From assembly GCA_019119995.1 (NCBI GenBank), contig DWVY01000047.1, positions 1 to 64,000 of the forward strand: a stretch of DNA of 64,000 nt. Reading direction: 5' to 3'. How positions within the stretch are numbered: the first letter of the stretch is position 1; each line of letters begins with the position of its first letter. The notes below the pieces were generated by a model, which worked only from the letters and a program-made list of their open reading frames with translations, was not told the DNA's origin and did not search any database. The DNA is from Candidatus Mediterraneibacter faecavium. GTDB lineage: Bacteria; Bacillota; Clostridia; Lachnospirales; Lachnospiraceae. Position numbers and translations under genes: made by a program. Of the stretch, positions 56,504-64,000 are shown piece by piece.

Positions 56504-58464
56504 CTGCTCACCTCTTTTCTTTCTCTCCATCGTCTCCGGATATTGCGGGACACCTCATCATAGAGCGTCATCCACGGATCGATCTCTCTGGGGAGGGAAT
56601 GTTCTCTGTCATGGATGATCTGGAGCCAGTTCCTCCGGTCCGTCTCATCTTCAGGACTGACGGAGGCTGTGACAAACCATCCCCCGCCCTGCTCTCTCCT
56701 GGTGTAAGCACATACTGCATTCAGCAAGGCCCGGTAATACTTCGCAGTGACCGTAATACTGAACGTTTCGCCTCTTCTGATCCGAAATTCTTTTCCATTT
56801 TCACCGGCTCCCGGATCTGTGATCCGCAGGGCGATCCCCTCCTCTGAGACATCCACAGTCTCTCCGCTCCATATTCTGCCTCCAACTGTTATTTCCGCCT
56901 TTTCCACAGCGCCGATCCGGTCTGAGATGCGTCTGGATTCTCTCCCCATCATAAAAAGCACCGCATATATGAGCGCGGTCAGATTATAGCCCAGCCAGAA
57001 GATGATAACACTGCTGTAGACCAGTGCCATCCCGTACTTGCCGCGGACAAAATGCAGCAGGGCTGCTGCGGTCAGCAGGATCAGTATTCCGTGGGGGATC
57101 AGATACCGGGCTCCCGCCGTTTTCTGTCTCCGCTTCTTCTTGTCCGTCACTTTGAATTTCTGCTGATGGATCCCCACAGATTCCAGCAGCACCGGTATGA
57201 TGAGATACGGGGCAAGGATCGTATCGATGATCTGGCTCCACCGCACATTCCGGATATTTCCGCTGAGATATTCCACAGAAACGCGGTAAGATAGATGAGA
57301 AGGAAGCCAGAAAATCAGGAGCTCCCAGAACCCGCACTCGACCAGACGGAATCCGAACAGGGCGAACAGGACCGGCGCAAGGATAAAGATCATCCTGCAC
57401 AAAAAAGACCACCAGTACAGATATGCATTCAGATAGGACAGCCTTGCAGCCAGCGGCAGTTCCCGGGTAAAGACCGCGTTTGTATTCTGAATACTCTGGA
57501 TCACGCCTCTTGCCCAGCGCACTCTCTGTCCGATCATACTCTCCACTGTAGTAGTCGAAAGCCCTGCCGCCAGAACTTCAGATGAAGCATAAGTCACGTA
57601 TCCTGCCTTCTGGAGCCGCAGACTCGTCTCAAAATCTTCCGTTACGGTGTCATAAGGGAACCCGCCGATCTCCTCCAGGGCAGCCCGCAGGATCACAGTG
57701 TTGCTCCCCGTGTATGCTGCAGTATTTGTGGCATTTCGCAGAATATTGATCTCCCGGGAGAAGAAGTCCTGTTCATTCGGGATATCCTTTTCCGAAAAAA
57801 GATTAAACCGGAAGAGATCCTGATTGTAAAAGCTCTGGGGCGTCTGCACCAGACCCATACGCACATCAGGAGTAAGAAAATAGGGAACAGTCCTTACCAG
57901 AAATTCCCGGCGGGGTATCATATCCGCATCAAATGTGGCGATCAGCGGCGATGAAGTATGAGCGAGGGCGTTATTGTAATTGCCGGACTTTGCATGCCTG
58001 TTATCCGCCATCCCCAGATAGCCGGCGCCCAGGCTCTCCGCCATCTCCTTTATTTCGCGGCGGTTCCCGTCGTCGCAGACATAGATATGGACTTTCCCTT
58101 TCTCCGGATATTCCAGAAAGGTACATGCGTTGACTGTCTTGTACAAGAGTTCCGGAGCTTCATTGTGGGTGGCGATGAATACATCTACATCCGGGAACCG
58201 TGCATCAGGGACATCCGGCAGCGGGATCTCGTGACTTTTCCTTTTCATCCTGCCCGCCATCAGCTCGATCATGCCGCCGGTGGTCACGGCCTCTGCTGCT
58301 GCCAGCATTACTCCTGCCGCTGCCTGCAGGATCCCGGCGCCCCACGGGATTGTAAAGAAGATCCGCCAGATCAGGTAAACAGAAGACAGGATGATCGTCA
58401 GTATAAAACTGATATTCCGCTTCCGCTCTTCCGTCACTGCTCCTGCCGCTTTTCTATCGATCAT
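56491..58464 (-). CDS. BcsA-like glycan synthase with PilZ domain
   Basis: 657-residue membrane GT2 synthase. It has two N-terminal TM helices, a catalytic domain with VFIATHNE, VCDDGNR, TFDADMIP (DxD), TVTEDFETS (TED) and QRVRWARG (QxxRW), then several TM helices and a C-terminal PilZ domain (about residues 515-625). The PilZ c-di-GMP site is intact: RESRR (RxxxR) and DVSEEG (D-x-S-x-x-G). c-di-GMP should therefore activate synthesis, as in bacterial cellulose synthase. The polymer is unknown; no BcsB-like gene is present. It overlaps both neighbours. Confidence 0.93.
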   Translation of the reverse strand: MIDRKAAGAVTEERKRNISFILTIILSSVYLIWRIFFTIPWGAGILQAAAGVMLAAAEAVTTGGMIELMAGRMKRKSHEIPLPDVPDARFPDVDVFIATHNEAPELLYKTVNACTFLEYPEKGKVHIYVCDDGNRREIKEMAESLGAGYLGMADNRHAKSGNYNNALAHTSSPLIATFDADMIPRREFLVRTVPYFLTPDVRMGLVQTPQSFYNQDLFRFNLFSEKDIPNEQDFFSREINILRNATNTAAYTGSNTVILRAALEEIGGFPYDTVTEDFETSLRLQKAGYVTYASSEVLAAGLSTTTVESMIGQRVRWARGVIQSIQNTNAVFTRELPLAARLSYLNAYLYWWSFLCRMIFILAPVLFALFGFRLVECGFWELLIFWLPSHLSYRVSVEYLSGNIRNVRWSQIIDTILAPYLIIPVLLESVGIHQQKFKVTDKKKRRQKTAGARYLIPHGILILLTAAALLHFVRGKYGMALVYSSVIIFWLGYNLTALIYAVLFMMGRESRRISDRIGAVEKAEITVGGRIWSGETVDVSEEGIALRITDPGAGENGKEFRIRRGETFSITVTAKYYRALLNAVCAYTRREQGGGWFVTASVSPEDETDRRNWLQIIHDREHSLPREIDPWMTLYDEVSRNIRRRWRERKEVSRWNT

Positions 58465-59254
58465 GATCTTCTCCGCCCTTTCTCCTGCTACGGAATATCC
58501 TGTTTTTCTGGATCTGATAGGACAGGAAGATAAACTTCACCGGTTCATAGAACAGGGCTGTCATCACCCGGATACTGTCCTTCACCGGCCGGAAGTGAGT
58601 CCCTGCATTTTTCTCCTCATACACAGTCTCGATCTTTTCCGTGCGGACAGGGATACCCTGCCTTGCACAGACGAGCAGCACGCTTGTCTCATACTCAAAG
58701 CGTTCCCCCGGCACGCCCAGCATCAGTTCCAGAAGACTGTCATCAAACGCGCGGAATCCGGTCTGTGTATCCTCTAAATATATCCCTGACAGGGTGCGGA
58801 ACACTATAGAAGAGAACCGGTTTCCAAACCTGGATTTCCACGGCACTTCCGGACCTGAGAAATCCCTGACCCCCAGGATCAATGATCCGGGATGCCGTCG
58901 TGACAGTTCAAGAAGGCGGACACCGTCATCGGGAAGGTGCTGGCCGTCGCAGTCTGCGCAGAGGATCCATGCGGAGGACTGCTCATAGGCACTCCTGTCC
59001 TGTACCGTCATCTGTCTGAGCACATAAGCAAATCCAGTCTTCAGCGCGCTTCCTTTTCCCTTGTTCCTTTCATGTCGCAGCACTGTACAGTTCTCCATCT
59101 CTTCAAGCTGGTCAAAGGTTTCCCGGTGATCCGCCCCTGATCCGTCGTCGATGACAACGATCTGTGCGGAAATCCTGTCTCTCATTTCACGGATCCTGTC
59201 CCTCAGCCCGGGTCCCGGTTCAAATGCCGGGATAACGATATATGTCCGCTCCAT
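58454..59254 (-). CDS. DPM1-like glycosyltransferase family 2
   Basis: 266-residue soluble GT2 without TM helices. Motifs: VIPAFEPGPGL, VVIDDGSG (nucleotide Asp), NKGKGSALKTGFAYV, and the metal-binding ADCDGQH. This is the dolichyl/polyprenyl-phosphate mannose or glucose synthase type, which moves a sugar from a nucleotide onto a lipid phosphate. It lies between the diguanylate cyclase (7 bases) and the BcsA-like gene (11-base overlap), so it belongs to the polymer pathway. Confidence 0.88.
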   Translation of the reverse strand: MERTYIVIPAFEPGPGLRDRIREMRDRISAQIVVIDDGSGADHRETFDQLEEMENCTVLRHERNKGKGSALKTGFAYVLRQMTVQDRSAYEQSSAWILCADCDGQHLPDDGVRLLELSRRHPGSLILGVRDFSGPEVPWKSRFGNRFSSIVFRTLSGIYLEDTQTGFRAFDDSLLELMLGVPGERFEYETSVLLVCARQGIPVRTEKIETVYEEKNAGTHFRPVKDSIRVMTALFYEPVKFIFLSYQIQKNRIFRSRRKGGEDHDR

Positions 59255-59260
59255 ATGACG

Positions 59261-60619
59261 TCACTCTCCCCTGCCCTTATCATCTGCGCGTAAGATCCTG
59301 CTCCTCGGGCAGTCCGCCCTGCACATGATACATTCCCTTCTCATACACGAGATCAGCGTGTCATTGATATAAAACTGGTCTTTTCCCAGATATTTGGAAA
59401 TATACAGGGCAGTATCCGCGCACTGATATAATTTCTTATAATCTCTGATCCTGTCATCCACAGGCACGGCACCGATACTTGCCGATACCTGATATTTCTC
59501 ATAGCTTTCCGCCAGTGTCCGGCGTACCTTGTCGAGAAGATCCTTAAACTTATCCTCCAGCGTCTTCATCGACACCTCATTGCGGATCAGGACAACGAAC
59601 TCATCTCCGCCCAGCCTGCCGATCACATCTTCCCTGCGGAAAGTATCCGAGAGACATCCGGCAAATTTCCGGAGGATCTCATCTCCTGCCGGGTGTCCCT
59701 CACTGTCATTGACCCGTTTAAAATTATCCAGATCAAGTAGTACCATAGCGCCTTTTTGATTCTCTTCTCCTAAGAATGCTTCCGCCCGGCGCTCGGATCC
59801 CGCCCTGTTATAAAGACCTGTAAGCCGGTCATATTCCGCTTCCGTCCTCGCCTCGCAAAGCTGATCCTCCATCTGGTCCATTCCACGGGATTTCTCCAAA
59901 TATTCCTGCTCCAGCTTAAAGATCATCTCCACGAGAGGTTTTAATTCCGGTATCTCGCTGTCGTCTTCATACATATCCTTTTCACCGCTCAGGATACTGT
60001 ATATCCCGTCTTTTATCTTTCTAAAGTGTCCGAACAGATATTTTTTCAGATGATGCCGGATCAGCAGGACTGTCAGCACGCTGATCACGGCAATCCCGGC
60101 CGATCCGATCCAGAACGTCAGCTTCACATTGTCCGCAACACGGTCCAGGTCGGAAAAAGCGATCAAAAACATGTCGTCCATCTCTCTGACCACAGCATTC
60201 TGATATTTCCCGTTGATATAGAGCAGGACAGCTTCATCCTTCGGCAATATTGCAAGGTAATCCAGAAGTTCCGCCCCTTCATCCACATTCCGTATCCTGA
60301 TCTCCTGCTGATTGTTCTGCGTCATCCCAAGCACTTCTCCGTACGTCTTTCCCACAGCAAAGATGCTGGTGGCATATTCTGTTGTCGCCTGCCTCAAAAT
60401 GAATCTGATCTGCCTTTCCATATCCGAATCTGCCTGCCCCGTCTCCCTGAGTTCTTCCGATGTCCGGATATAATTATTCTCTACATTTTCCAAAAGCTGA
60501 TACAGGTAATGTTCATTTTCAGATCTTCCCATGATATAAAGACTGACAGAGAAAATGAGGATAAATGCGGCAGCTGAGATCAGATATGTCACTGCAAGCT
60601 TACGGTACAGTCTCTTCAT
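59261..60619 (-). CDS. Membrane diguanylate cyclase (GGDEF)
   Basis: 452 residues that make cyclic di-GMP. TM1 (LISAAAFILIFSVSLYIMG, about 10-30), an extracytoplasmic sensor loop (about 35-160), TM2 (about 165-185), a HAMP/coiled-coil linker, and a GGDEF domain (about 270-440) with LGGDEFVVL and the DRLTGLYNRAG start. The catalytic site is intact. ATG 60619 overlaps the EAL gene stop (ATGA), giving coupled synthesis and breakdown. The frame upstream to 60742 is antisense noise of the EAL gene. The C-terminus has three or four extra Cys (SCMRRECIMCRADCP), perhaps a metal site. Confidence 0.93.
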   Translation of the reverse strand: MKRLYRKLAVTYLISAAAFILIFSVSLYIMGRSENEHYLYQLLENVENNYIRTSEELRETGQADSDMERQIRFILRQATTEYATSIFAVGKTYGEVLGMTQNNQQEIRIRNVDEGAELLDYLAILPKDEAVLLYINGKYQNAVVREMDDMFLIAFSDLDRVADNVKLTFWIGSAGIAVISVLTVLLIRHHLKKYLFGHFRKIKDGIYSILSGEKDMYEDDSEIPELKPLVEMIFKLEQEYLEKSRGMDQMEDQLCEARTEAEYDRLTGLYNRAGSERRAEAFLGEENQKGAMVLLDLDNFKRVNDSEGHPAGDEILRKFAGCLSDTFRREDVIGRLGGDEFVVLIRNEVSMKTLEDKFKDLLDKVRRTLAESYEKYQVSASIGAVPVDDRIRDYKKLYQCADTALYISKYLGKDQFYINDTLISCMRRECIMCRADCPRSRILRADDKGRGE

Positions 60620-61437
60620 AGGGGCAGCTTCCTTTCCGGAAATACCGTTTCCGCCCCGCGCAGATCCTGAGCCTGCTGCCATCTGATATACTGCTCTCTC
60701 GGCAAAGGCCGGGAATAATAATATCCCTGTGCCAGATGACATCTGTGGTCAAGGAGAAAATGGATCTGTTCCTCCTTCTCTACCCCCTCCGCCACTACTT
60801 CCAGGCCCAGATCCTCTGCCATAGCGATCGTTGAGGCAAGGATGATCTCAGCCTTCGGGTCGCCGATCCGCTTCACAAAGTAACGGTCAAGCTTCAGGAT
60901 ATCAAATCGGATGTCCTGAAGCACCTTTAACGAAGAGTTTCCTATCCCAAAATCATCCATTGCGATCTGAAATCCGTGTTCTCTCAGCTGTTCCACAAAT
61001 CCGGGCAGTCCATGTTCCCCGCCATCTGCTGTCTCCGTGATTTCAAAGAGCAGTTCTTTACGCGTGACATGATATTCATCTATGATCTTTTTCAGCTTTT
61101 CAGCAATCCCGCGTCTTCCCGCCTGCAGTCTGGACAGGTTTACCGATACCGGGCCCAGATCGATCCCCTGCTTTCTGGTCTGGCTGATATCCCTGCAGAC
61201 ATTTCTCAGCACTTCCTCGTCAAGCACTGCCATCAAACCGAGATGTTCAAGGAGCGGCACAAATACAGCCGGCTGCATCCATCTTCCATCCTCCCGCTGC
61301 CAGCGGACCAACGCCTCCGCCCCGCAGTGTTTCCCCGTTCGCATATCCAGCTGGGGCTGATACCAGACATGAAATTCCCTGTTTTTTATTGCCACCTGAA
61401 ATTCCTGCTCCATTCTCCGTAAATCTTCCATCAACAT
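60616..61437 (-). CDS. c-di-GMP phosphodiesterase (EAL domain)
   Basis: About 273 residues, nearly all EAL domain, no TM helix. The catalytic residues are present: EAL in GAEALVRW, the Asn of SVNLSR, the Glu of LLFEITE, DDFG in AMDDFGIGN, the Lys of ILKLDRYF and the late Glu of VVAEGVE. It should degrade c-di-GMP to pGpG. The ATG at 61449 lies on the ribosome site (ATGGAGG); 61437 is therefore the start, or 61431. It is the first gene of the polysaccharide operon, and its 3' end overlaps the cyclase. Confidence 0.93.
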   Translation of the reverse strand: MLMEDLRRMEQEFQVAIKNREFHVWYQPQLDMRTGKHCGAEALVRWQREDGRWMQPAVFVPLLEHLGLMAVLDEEVLRNVCRDISQTRKQGIDLGPVSVNLSRLQAGRRGIAEKLKKIIDEYHVTRKELLFEITETADGGEHGLPGFVEQLREHGFQIAMDDFGIGNSSLKVLQDIRFDILKLDRYFVKRIGDPKAEIILASTIAMAEDLGLEVVAEGVEKEEQIHFLLDHRCHLAQGYYYSRPLPREQYIRWQQAQDLRGAETVFPERKLPL

Positions 61438-61551
61438 ATATGCCTCCATTTTCCTGCATAATTAGTGTGACTGAAAAACGGGGAATTATGTATCTGTATG
61501 CTTATAAAATTTGACAGCACGCTTATGTTATCCGTTCATTTCAGAGCAGAA

Positions 61552-61596
61552 AAGAGGTACTGCCCCGGCTCCTTTTAAGCCGTTACAGTACCTCTT
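61552..61596 (-). terminator. Terminator after the FAD oxidoreductase gene
   Basis: AAGAGGTACTG/CAGTACCTCTT arms with an inner CGGCT/AGCCG pair; on the minus strand TTTTCT follows. It sits in the 180-base gap before the c-di-GMP operon, which must therefore have its own promoter; none is obvious there. Confidence 0.8.
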
Positions 61597-61629
61597 CTAT
61601 CCTTTCCTATCCACTTATAAAATTCATGC

Positions 61630-63000
61630 CTACTTCCCCGCGATCTCTCTCGCAACGTATACGCCGCTGGCCGATGCGTGGGACAGAGAGTGCGTCACGC
61701 CGCTTCCGTCTCCGATCACGTACAGACCTTTGTGGATCGTCTCCAGATGCTCGTCTAACTGAACTTCCATATTATAGAACTTCACTTCCACACCGTAGAG
61801 CAGCGTGTCATCATTCGCTGTTCCCGGTGCGATCTTGTCAAGCGCATACACCATCTCGATAATACCGTCAAGGATACGCTTCGGAAGCACGAGACTCAGA
61901 TCTCCAGGCTCCGCCGAGAGTGTCGGCCGCACAAATCCTTCTTCGATCCTCTTGGCTGTACTTCTCCTGCCGCGGATCAGGTCGCCGAATCTCTGGACGA
62001 GTACTCCGCCGCCCAGCATATTGGAAAGCCGTGCAATACTCTCGCCGTATCCGTTGCTGTCCTTAAAAGGCTCGGAGAAGTGCTTCTCCACCAACAGGGC
62101 AAAATTGGTGTTTTCCGTCTGCTTTGCCGGATCTTCATAGCTGTGCCCGTTTACCGTCACGATCCCATTGGTATTCTCATTTACCACAATGCCGTAAGGA
62201 TTCATACAGAATGTCCTTACCTTGTCCTCAAACTTCTCCGTCCGGTACACGATCTTGCTCTCATAGAGCTCATCGGTCAGATGGGAGAAGATCACAGCCG
62301 GAAGCTCAACTCTCACGCCGATATCCACACGGTTCGACTTGGTCGGGATATCCAGCCCTTCGCAGATCGTCTCCATCCATTTGCTGCCGCTCCTGCCGAC
62401 AGAGACGATACATTTGTCACACTCGTAAGTCTGTCCCGCACACGTCACTTTATAACCGTCACCGTCGATCTCCAGGGTATCTACATGGCTGTTGAAATGG
62501 AACTCGACTTTTTCTTTCAGCTCGGTGAACATGTTCTCCAAAACGATATAATTGATGTCCGTTCCCAGATGACGCACGGAAGCATCCAGCAGTTTCAGTT
62601 TGTTCTGCATACACAGCTTCTTGAACTTCGTCCCCGCGGTAGAATACATCTTCGTGCCTTCGCCGCCGTACCTCACATTGATCTCGTCAACATAGTTCAT
62701 CAGATCAATTGCTGTATCCTTGCCGATATATTCATAAAGCGTGCCGCCGAAATCATTGGTGATATTATATTTTCCATCCGAAAATGCACCTGCTCCGCCG
62801 AATCCGCTCATGATCGCACATGTCTTACAGTTGATGCAGCTCTTTACTTTCTTACCGTCGATCGGGCATTTCCTTTTCTCCAGCGGATTCCCGGATTCAA
62901 ATACAGCCACTTTGAGCTGCGGCGCTTTCTGCATCAGCTCATATGCGGCAAAGATCCCGCCCGGCCCGGCTCCTATTATGATCACGTCATACTTACTCAT
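61630..63000 (-). CDS. FAD-dependent oxidoreductase, COG2509 type
   Basis: 456 residues. N-terminal FAD motif DVIIIGAGPGGIFAAYEL; then a Cys-rich segment (KCPIDGKKVKSCINCKTC, about 45-62) followed by GFGGAGAFSDGK, both typical of this family. The C-terminal part has the GDGSGVTHSLSHASASG FAD site. The substrate is unknown; the family is widespread in anaerobes. The ATG has a suitable upstream AGAAAGG site. It ends with a strong terminator before the c-di-GMP operon. Confidence 0.9.
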   Translation of the reverse strand: MSKYDVIIIGAGPGGIFAAYELMQKAPQLKVAVFESGNPLEKRKCPIDGKKVKSCINCKTCAIMSGFGGAGAFSDGKYNITNDFGGTLYEYIGKDTAIDLMNYVDEINVRYGGEGTKMYSTAGTKFKKLCMQNKLKLLDASVRHLGTDINYIVLENMFTELKEKVEFHFNSHVDTLEIDGDGYKVTCAGQTYECDKCIVSVGRSGSKWMETICEGLDIPTKSNRVDIGVRVELPAVIFSHLTDELYESKIVYRTEKFEDKVRTFCMNPYGIVVNENTNGIVTVNGHSYEDPAKQTENTNFALLVEKHFSEPFKDSNGYGESIARLSNMLGGGVLVQRFGDLIRGRRSTAKRIEEGFVRPTLSAEPGDLSLVLPKRILDGIIEMVYALDKIAPGTANDDTLLYGVEVKFYNMEVQLDEHLETIHKGLYVIGDGSGVTHSLSHASASGVYVAREIAGK

Positions 63001-63094
63001 TTTTCTCTTTCCTTTCTCATCGATCGCTTTCTGCAGCGGAATTATCCGGTGCTTTTTTGTATCTCATTCTTATTATTCTTAATTTATGTACGCT

Positions 63095-63766
63095 TTACTC
63101 CTCGTGGAGCACCGCCTGTACAGCTTTCTTTGTCTTCGGCAGCCAGAACTGCACCAGCGGCCCGGTAAGAAATACCGCCACTACTGTTCCTGCTCCCACC
63201 GTGCCTCCTAATAGAAAGCCAAGTACCACAAAGAACAGGTCGCATCCCACTCTCACCCAGCGGAACTGCACGCGCTCGATCTTATCCGACAGAATGACCG
63301 CTACAAGATCATTCGGCCCTGTTCCGGCATTACTGTTGATCACAATCGACATTCCTGCCGAGAGGATCACGCAGCCAAGCACCATGCTGACGATCCGGAC
63401 AGCCATCAGTGCTCCGCCGTTTATGTATCCGCCCAGAAGCCATGTGAACAGGTCGATGATCGGACCTCCGCAGAAAGCGCATACAACGGTTCCCGGCTTC
63501 ACATACCCCTTTGTGGTCAGCAGCATGACTGCCATAAGGATACACAGCACGATCACATGGACTGTACCTACTGTCAGGCCGAACACTCTGGACAACCCCT
63601 GGATGAATACGGTAAAAGTATCTGTCCCGAGCTCTGATAACAGGAACAAAGTCACTCCCAGATGTGCGATCGTCAGCCCGATCAACAATATAACAAGTGC
63701 TTTCGCCCAGTCTGCTGCACTTCTTCCCGATGTATCAGAAGCAAATTTTTCTTTCTTCGTTTCCAT
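63095..63766 (-). CDS. YczE/YitT-like integral membrane protein
   Basis: About 223 residues with five or six TM helices; a pattern of the YczE/YyaS/YitT group, with the conserved FCGGPIIDLFTW, GCVILSAGMSIVINSNAGTGP (last part near 130-150) and a basic C-terminus. The function is unknown; a transport role is assumed. ATG 63766 follows AGGGA better than the ATG at 63775, which directly abuts the site. It is a single-gene unit. Confidence 0.8.
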   Translation of the reverse strand: METKKEKFASDTSGRSAADWAKALVILLIGLTIAHLGVTLFLLSELGTDTFTVFIQGLSRVFGLTVGTVHVIVLCILMAVMLLTTKGYVKPGTVVCAFCGGPIIDLFTWLLGGYINGGALMAVRIVSMVLGCVILSAGMSIVINSNAGTGPNDLVAVILSDKIERVQFRWVRVGCDLFFVVLGFLLGGTVGAGTVVAVFLTGPLVQFWLPKTKKAVQAVLHEE

Positions 63767-63805
63767 AACTCTCATTCCCTGTTTTTCATTTTATTAATAA
63801 CCACA

Positions 63806-63853
63806 AAAACTGCCGTCCCACTCCTCTTTTAAGGTCCGTGGGACGGCAGTTTT
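63806..63853. terminator. Terminator between rubredoxin and the YczE-like gene
   Basis: Sixteen-base perfect arms (AAAACTGCCGTCCCAC and GTGGGACGGCAGTTTT) with a 16-base loop and T-runs at both ends, so it may work in both directions. It follows the rubredoxin stop. Confidence 0.9.
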
Positions 63854-63874
63854 ACTTCATCTGTTCAAGTGGGT

Positions 63875-64000
63875 CTATTCAACTTCTGAAAACTGGTCTT
63901 TTCCCACTCCGCACAGCGGGCAAACGAAATCTTCCGGGACATCTTCCCATTTTGTGCCGGGCTCGATACCGTTATCCGGATCGCCTGCCGCCTCATCATA
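63875..64000 (-). CDS. Rubredoxin, 5' part beyond the window
   Basis: The last 41 codons of a rubredoxin, cut by the right edge. The visible part reads [16 protein letters not shown], then the second pair of iron-binding Cys in [13 protein letters not shown], and ends EVE. Rubredoxins carry single electrons in anaerobes, often to peroxide- or oxygen-removing proteins. The first Cys pair lies outside the window. The gene was too short for routine frame listing but is clear by reading. Confidence 0.93.
   Translation of the reverse strand, partial: YDEAAGDPDNGIEPGTKWEDVPEDFVCPLCGVGKDQFSEVE

Noticed and set aside
61450-61551. c-di-GMP riboswitch upstream of the polysaccharide operon
   Set aside because: Looked for the conserved core and stem pattern of the c-di-GMP-I class and did not find it in this AT-rich gap.
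62080-63168. 362-codon plus-strand open frame
   Set aside because: Antisense shadow of the FAD oxidoreductase gene.

Overview
The window looks like chromosome from a spore-forming, anaerobic, low- to mid-GC Bacillota, most likely a gut Lachnospiraceae (Clostridium cluster XIVa type). Support comes from the hrcA-grpE-dnaK-dnaJ order under a CIRCE operator, GGAGG-type ribosome sites, a BclA-like collagen protein, a GerMN lipoprotein, an iron-dependent alcohol dehydrogenase, a COG2509-type flavoprotein and a rubredoxin. The species cannot be fixed from what is visible. No rRNA, tRNA, complete insertion sequence or CRISPR array was recognised.

Layout. 0.2-15.9 kb (minus strand) is housekeeping: the HrcA heat-shock operon, hemW, lepA, holA, then comEC, a GerMN lipoprotein, a histidine kinase, its response regulator and a ComEA-like lipoprotein. 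16-21.8 kb holds a small DMT transporter and the arginine genes argD-argB-argJ-(GNAT)-argC, with ArgR-like boxes over the argC promoter and two REP-like hairpins around argJ-GNAT. 22-25.4 kb (plus strand) is an ECF-type sigma factor in one operon with an ABC exporter. 25.4-32.5 kb holds proA, a fluoride channel, a nitroreductase, an alcohol dehydrogenase, a cysteine hydrolase, an OGG-type glycosylase, a frameshifted grpB and a CcdA-TlpA fusion.

32.6-38 kb holds a BclA-like collagen protein with a neighbouring glycosyltransferase, malic enzyme and argG. 38-45.5 kb is a sugar-use locus: AraC regulator, GPH symporter, GH106-like hydrolase, VOC protein and aldo/keto reductase, ending in an abnormal junction with a lipoprotein gene. 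45.6-53.7 kb is mixed accessory DNA: an AAA-ATPase/nuclease-like protein, a two-gene DUF4160 module between direct repeats, an XRE regulator, a C39-like peptidase, a uracil permease, an M19 dipeptidase and a class I amidotransferase.

53.7-61.4 kb is the most interesting system: a tightly overlapping operon encoding an EAL phosphodiesterase, a GGDEF diguanylate cyclase, a DPM1-like glycosyltransferase, a BcsA-like synthase with a C-terminal PilZ domain and a polytopic GT-C-like protein, possibly followed by a HAD phosphatase. It looks like a self-contained cyclic-di-GMP-controlled surface polysaccharide machine. The window ends with a FAD protein, a YczE-type membrane protein and a rubredoxin cut by the window edge.
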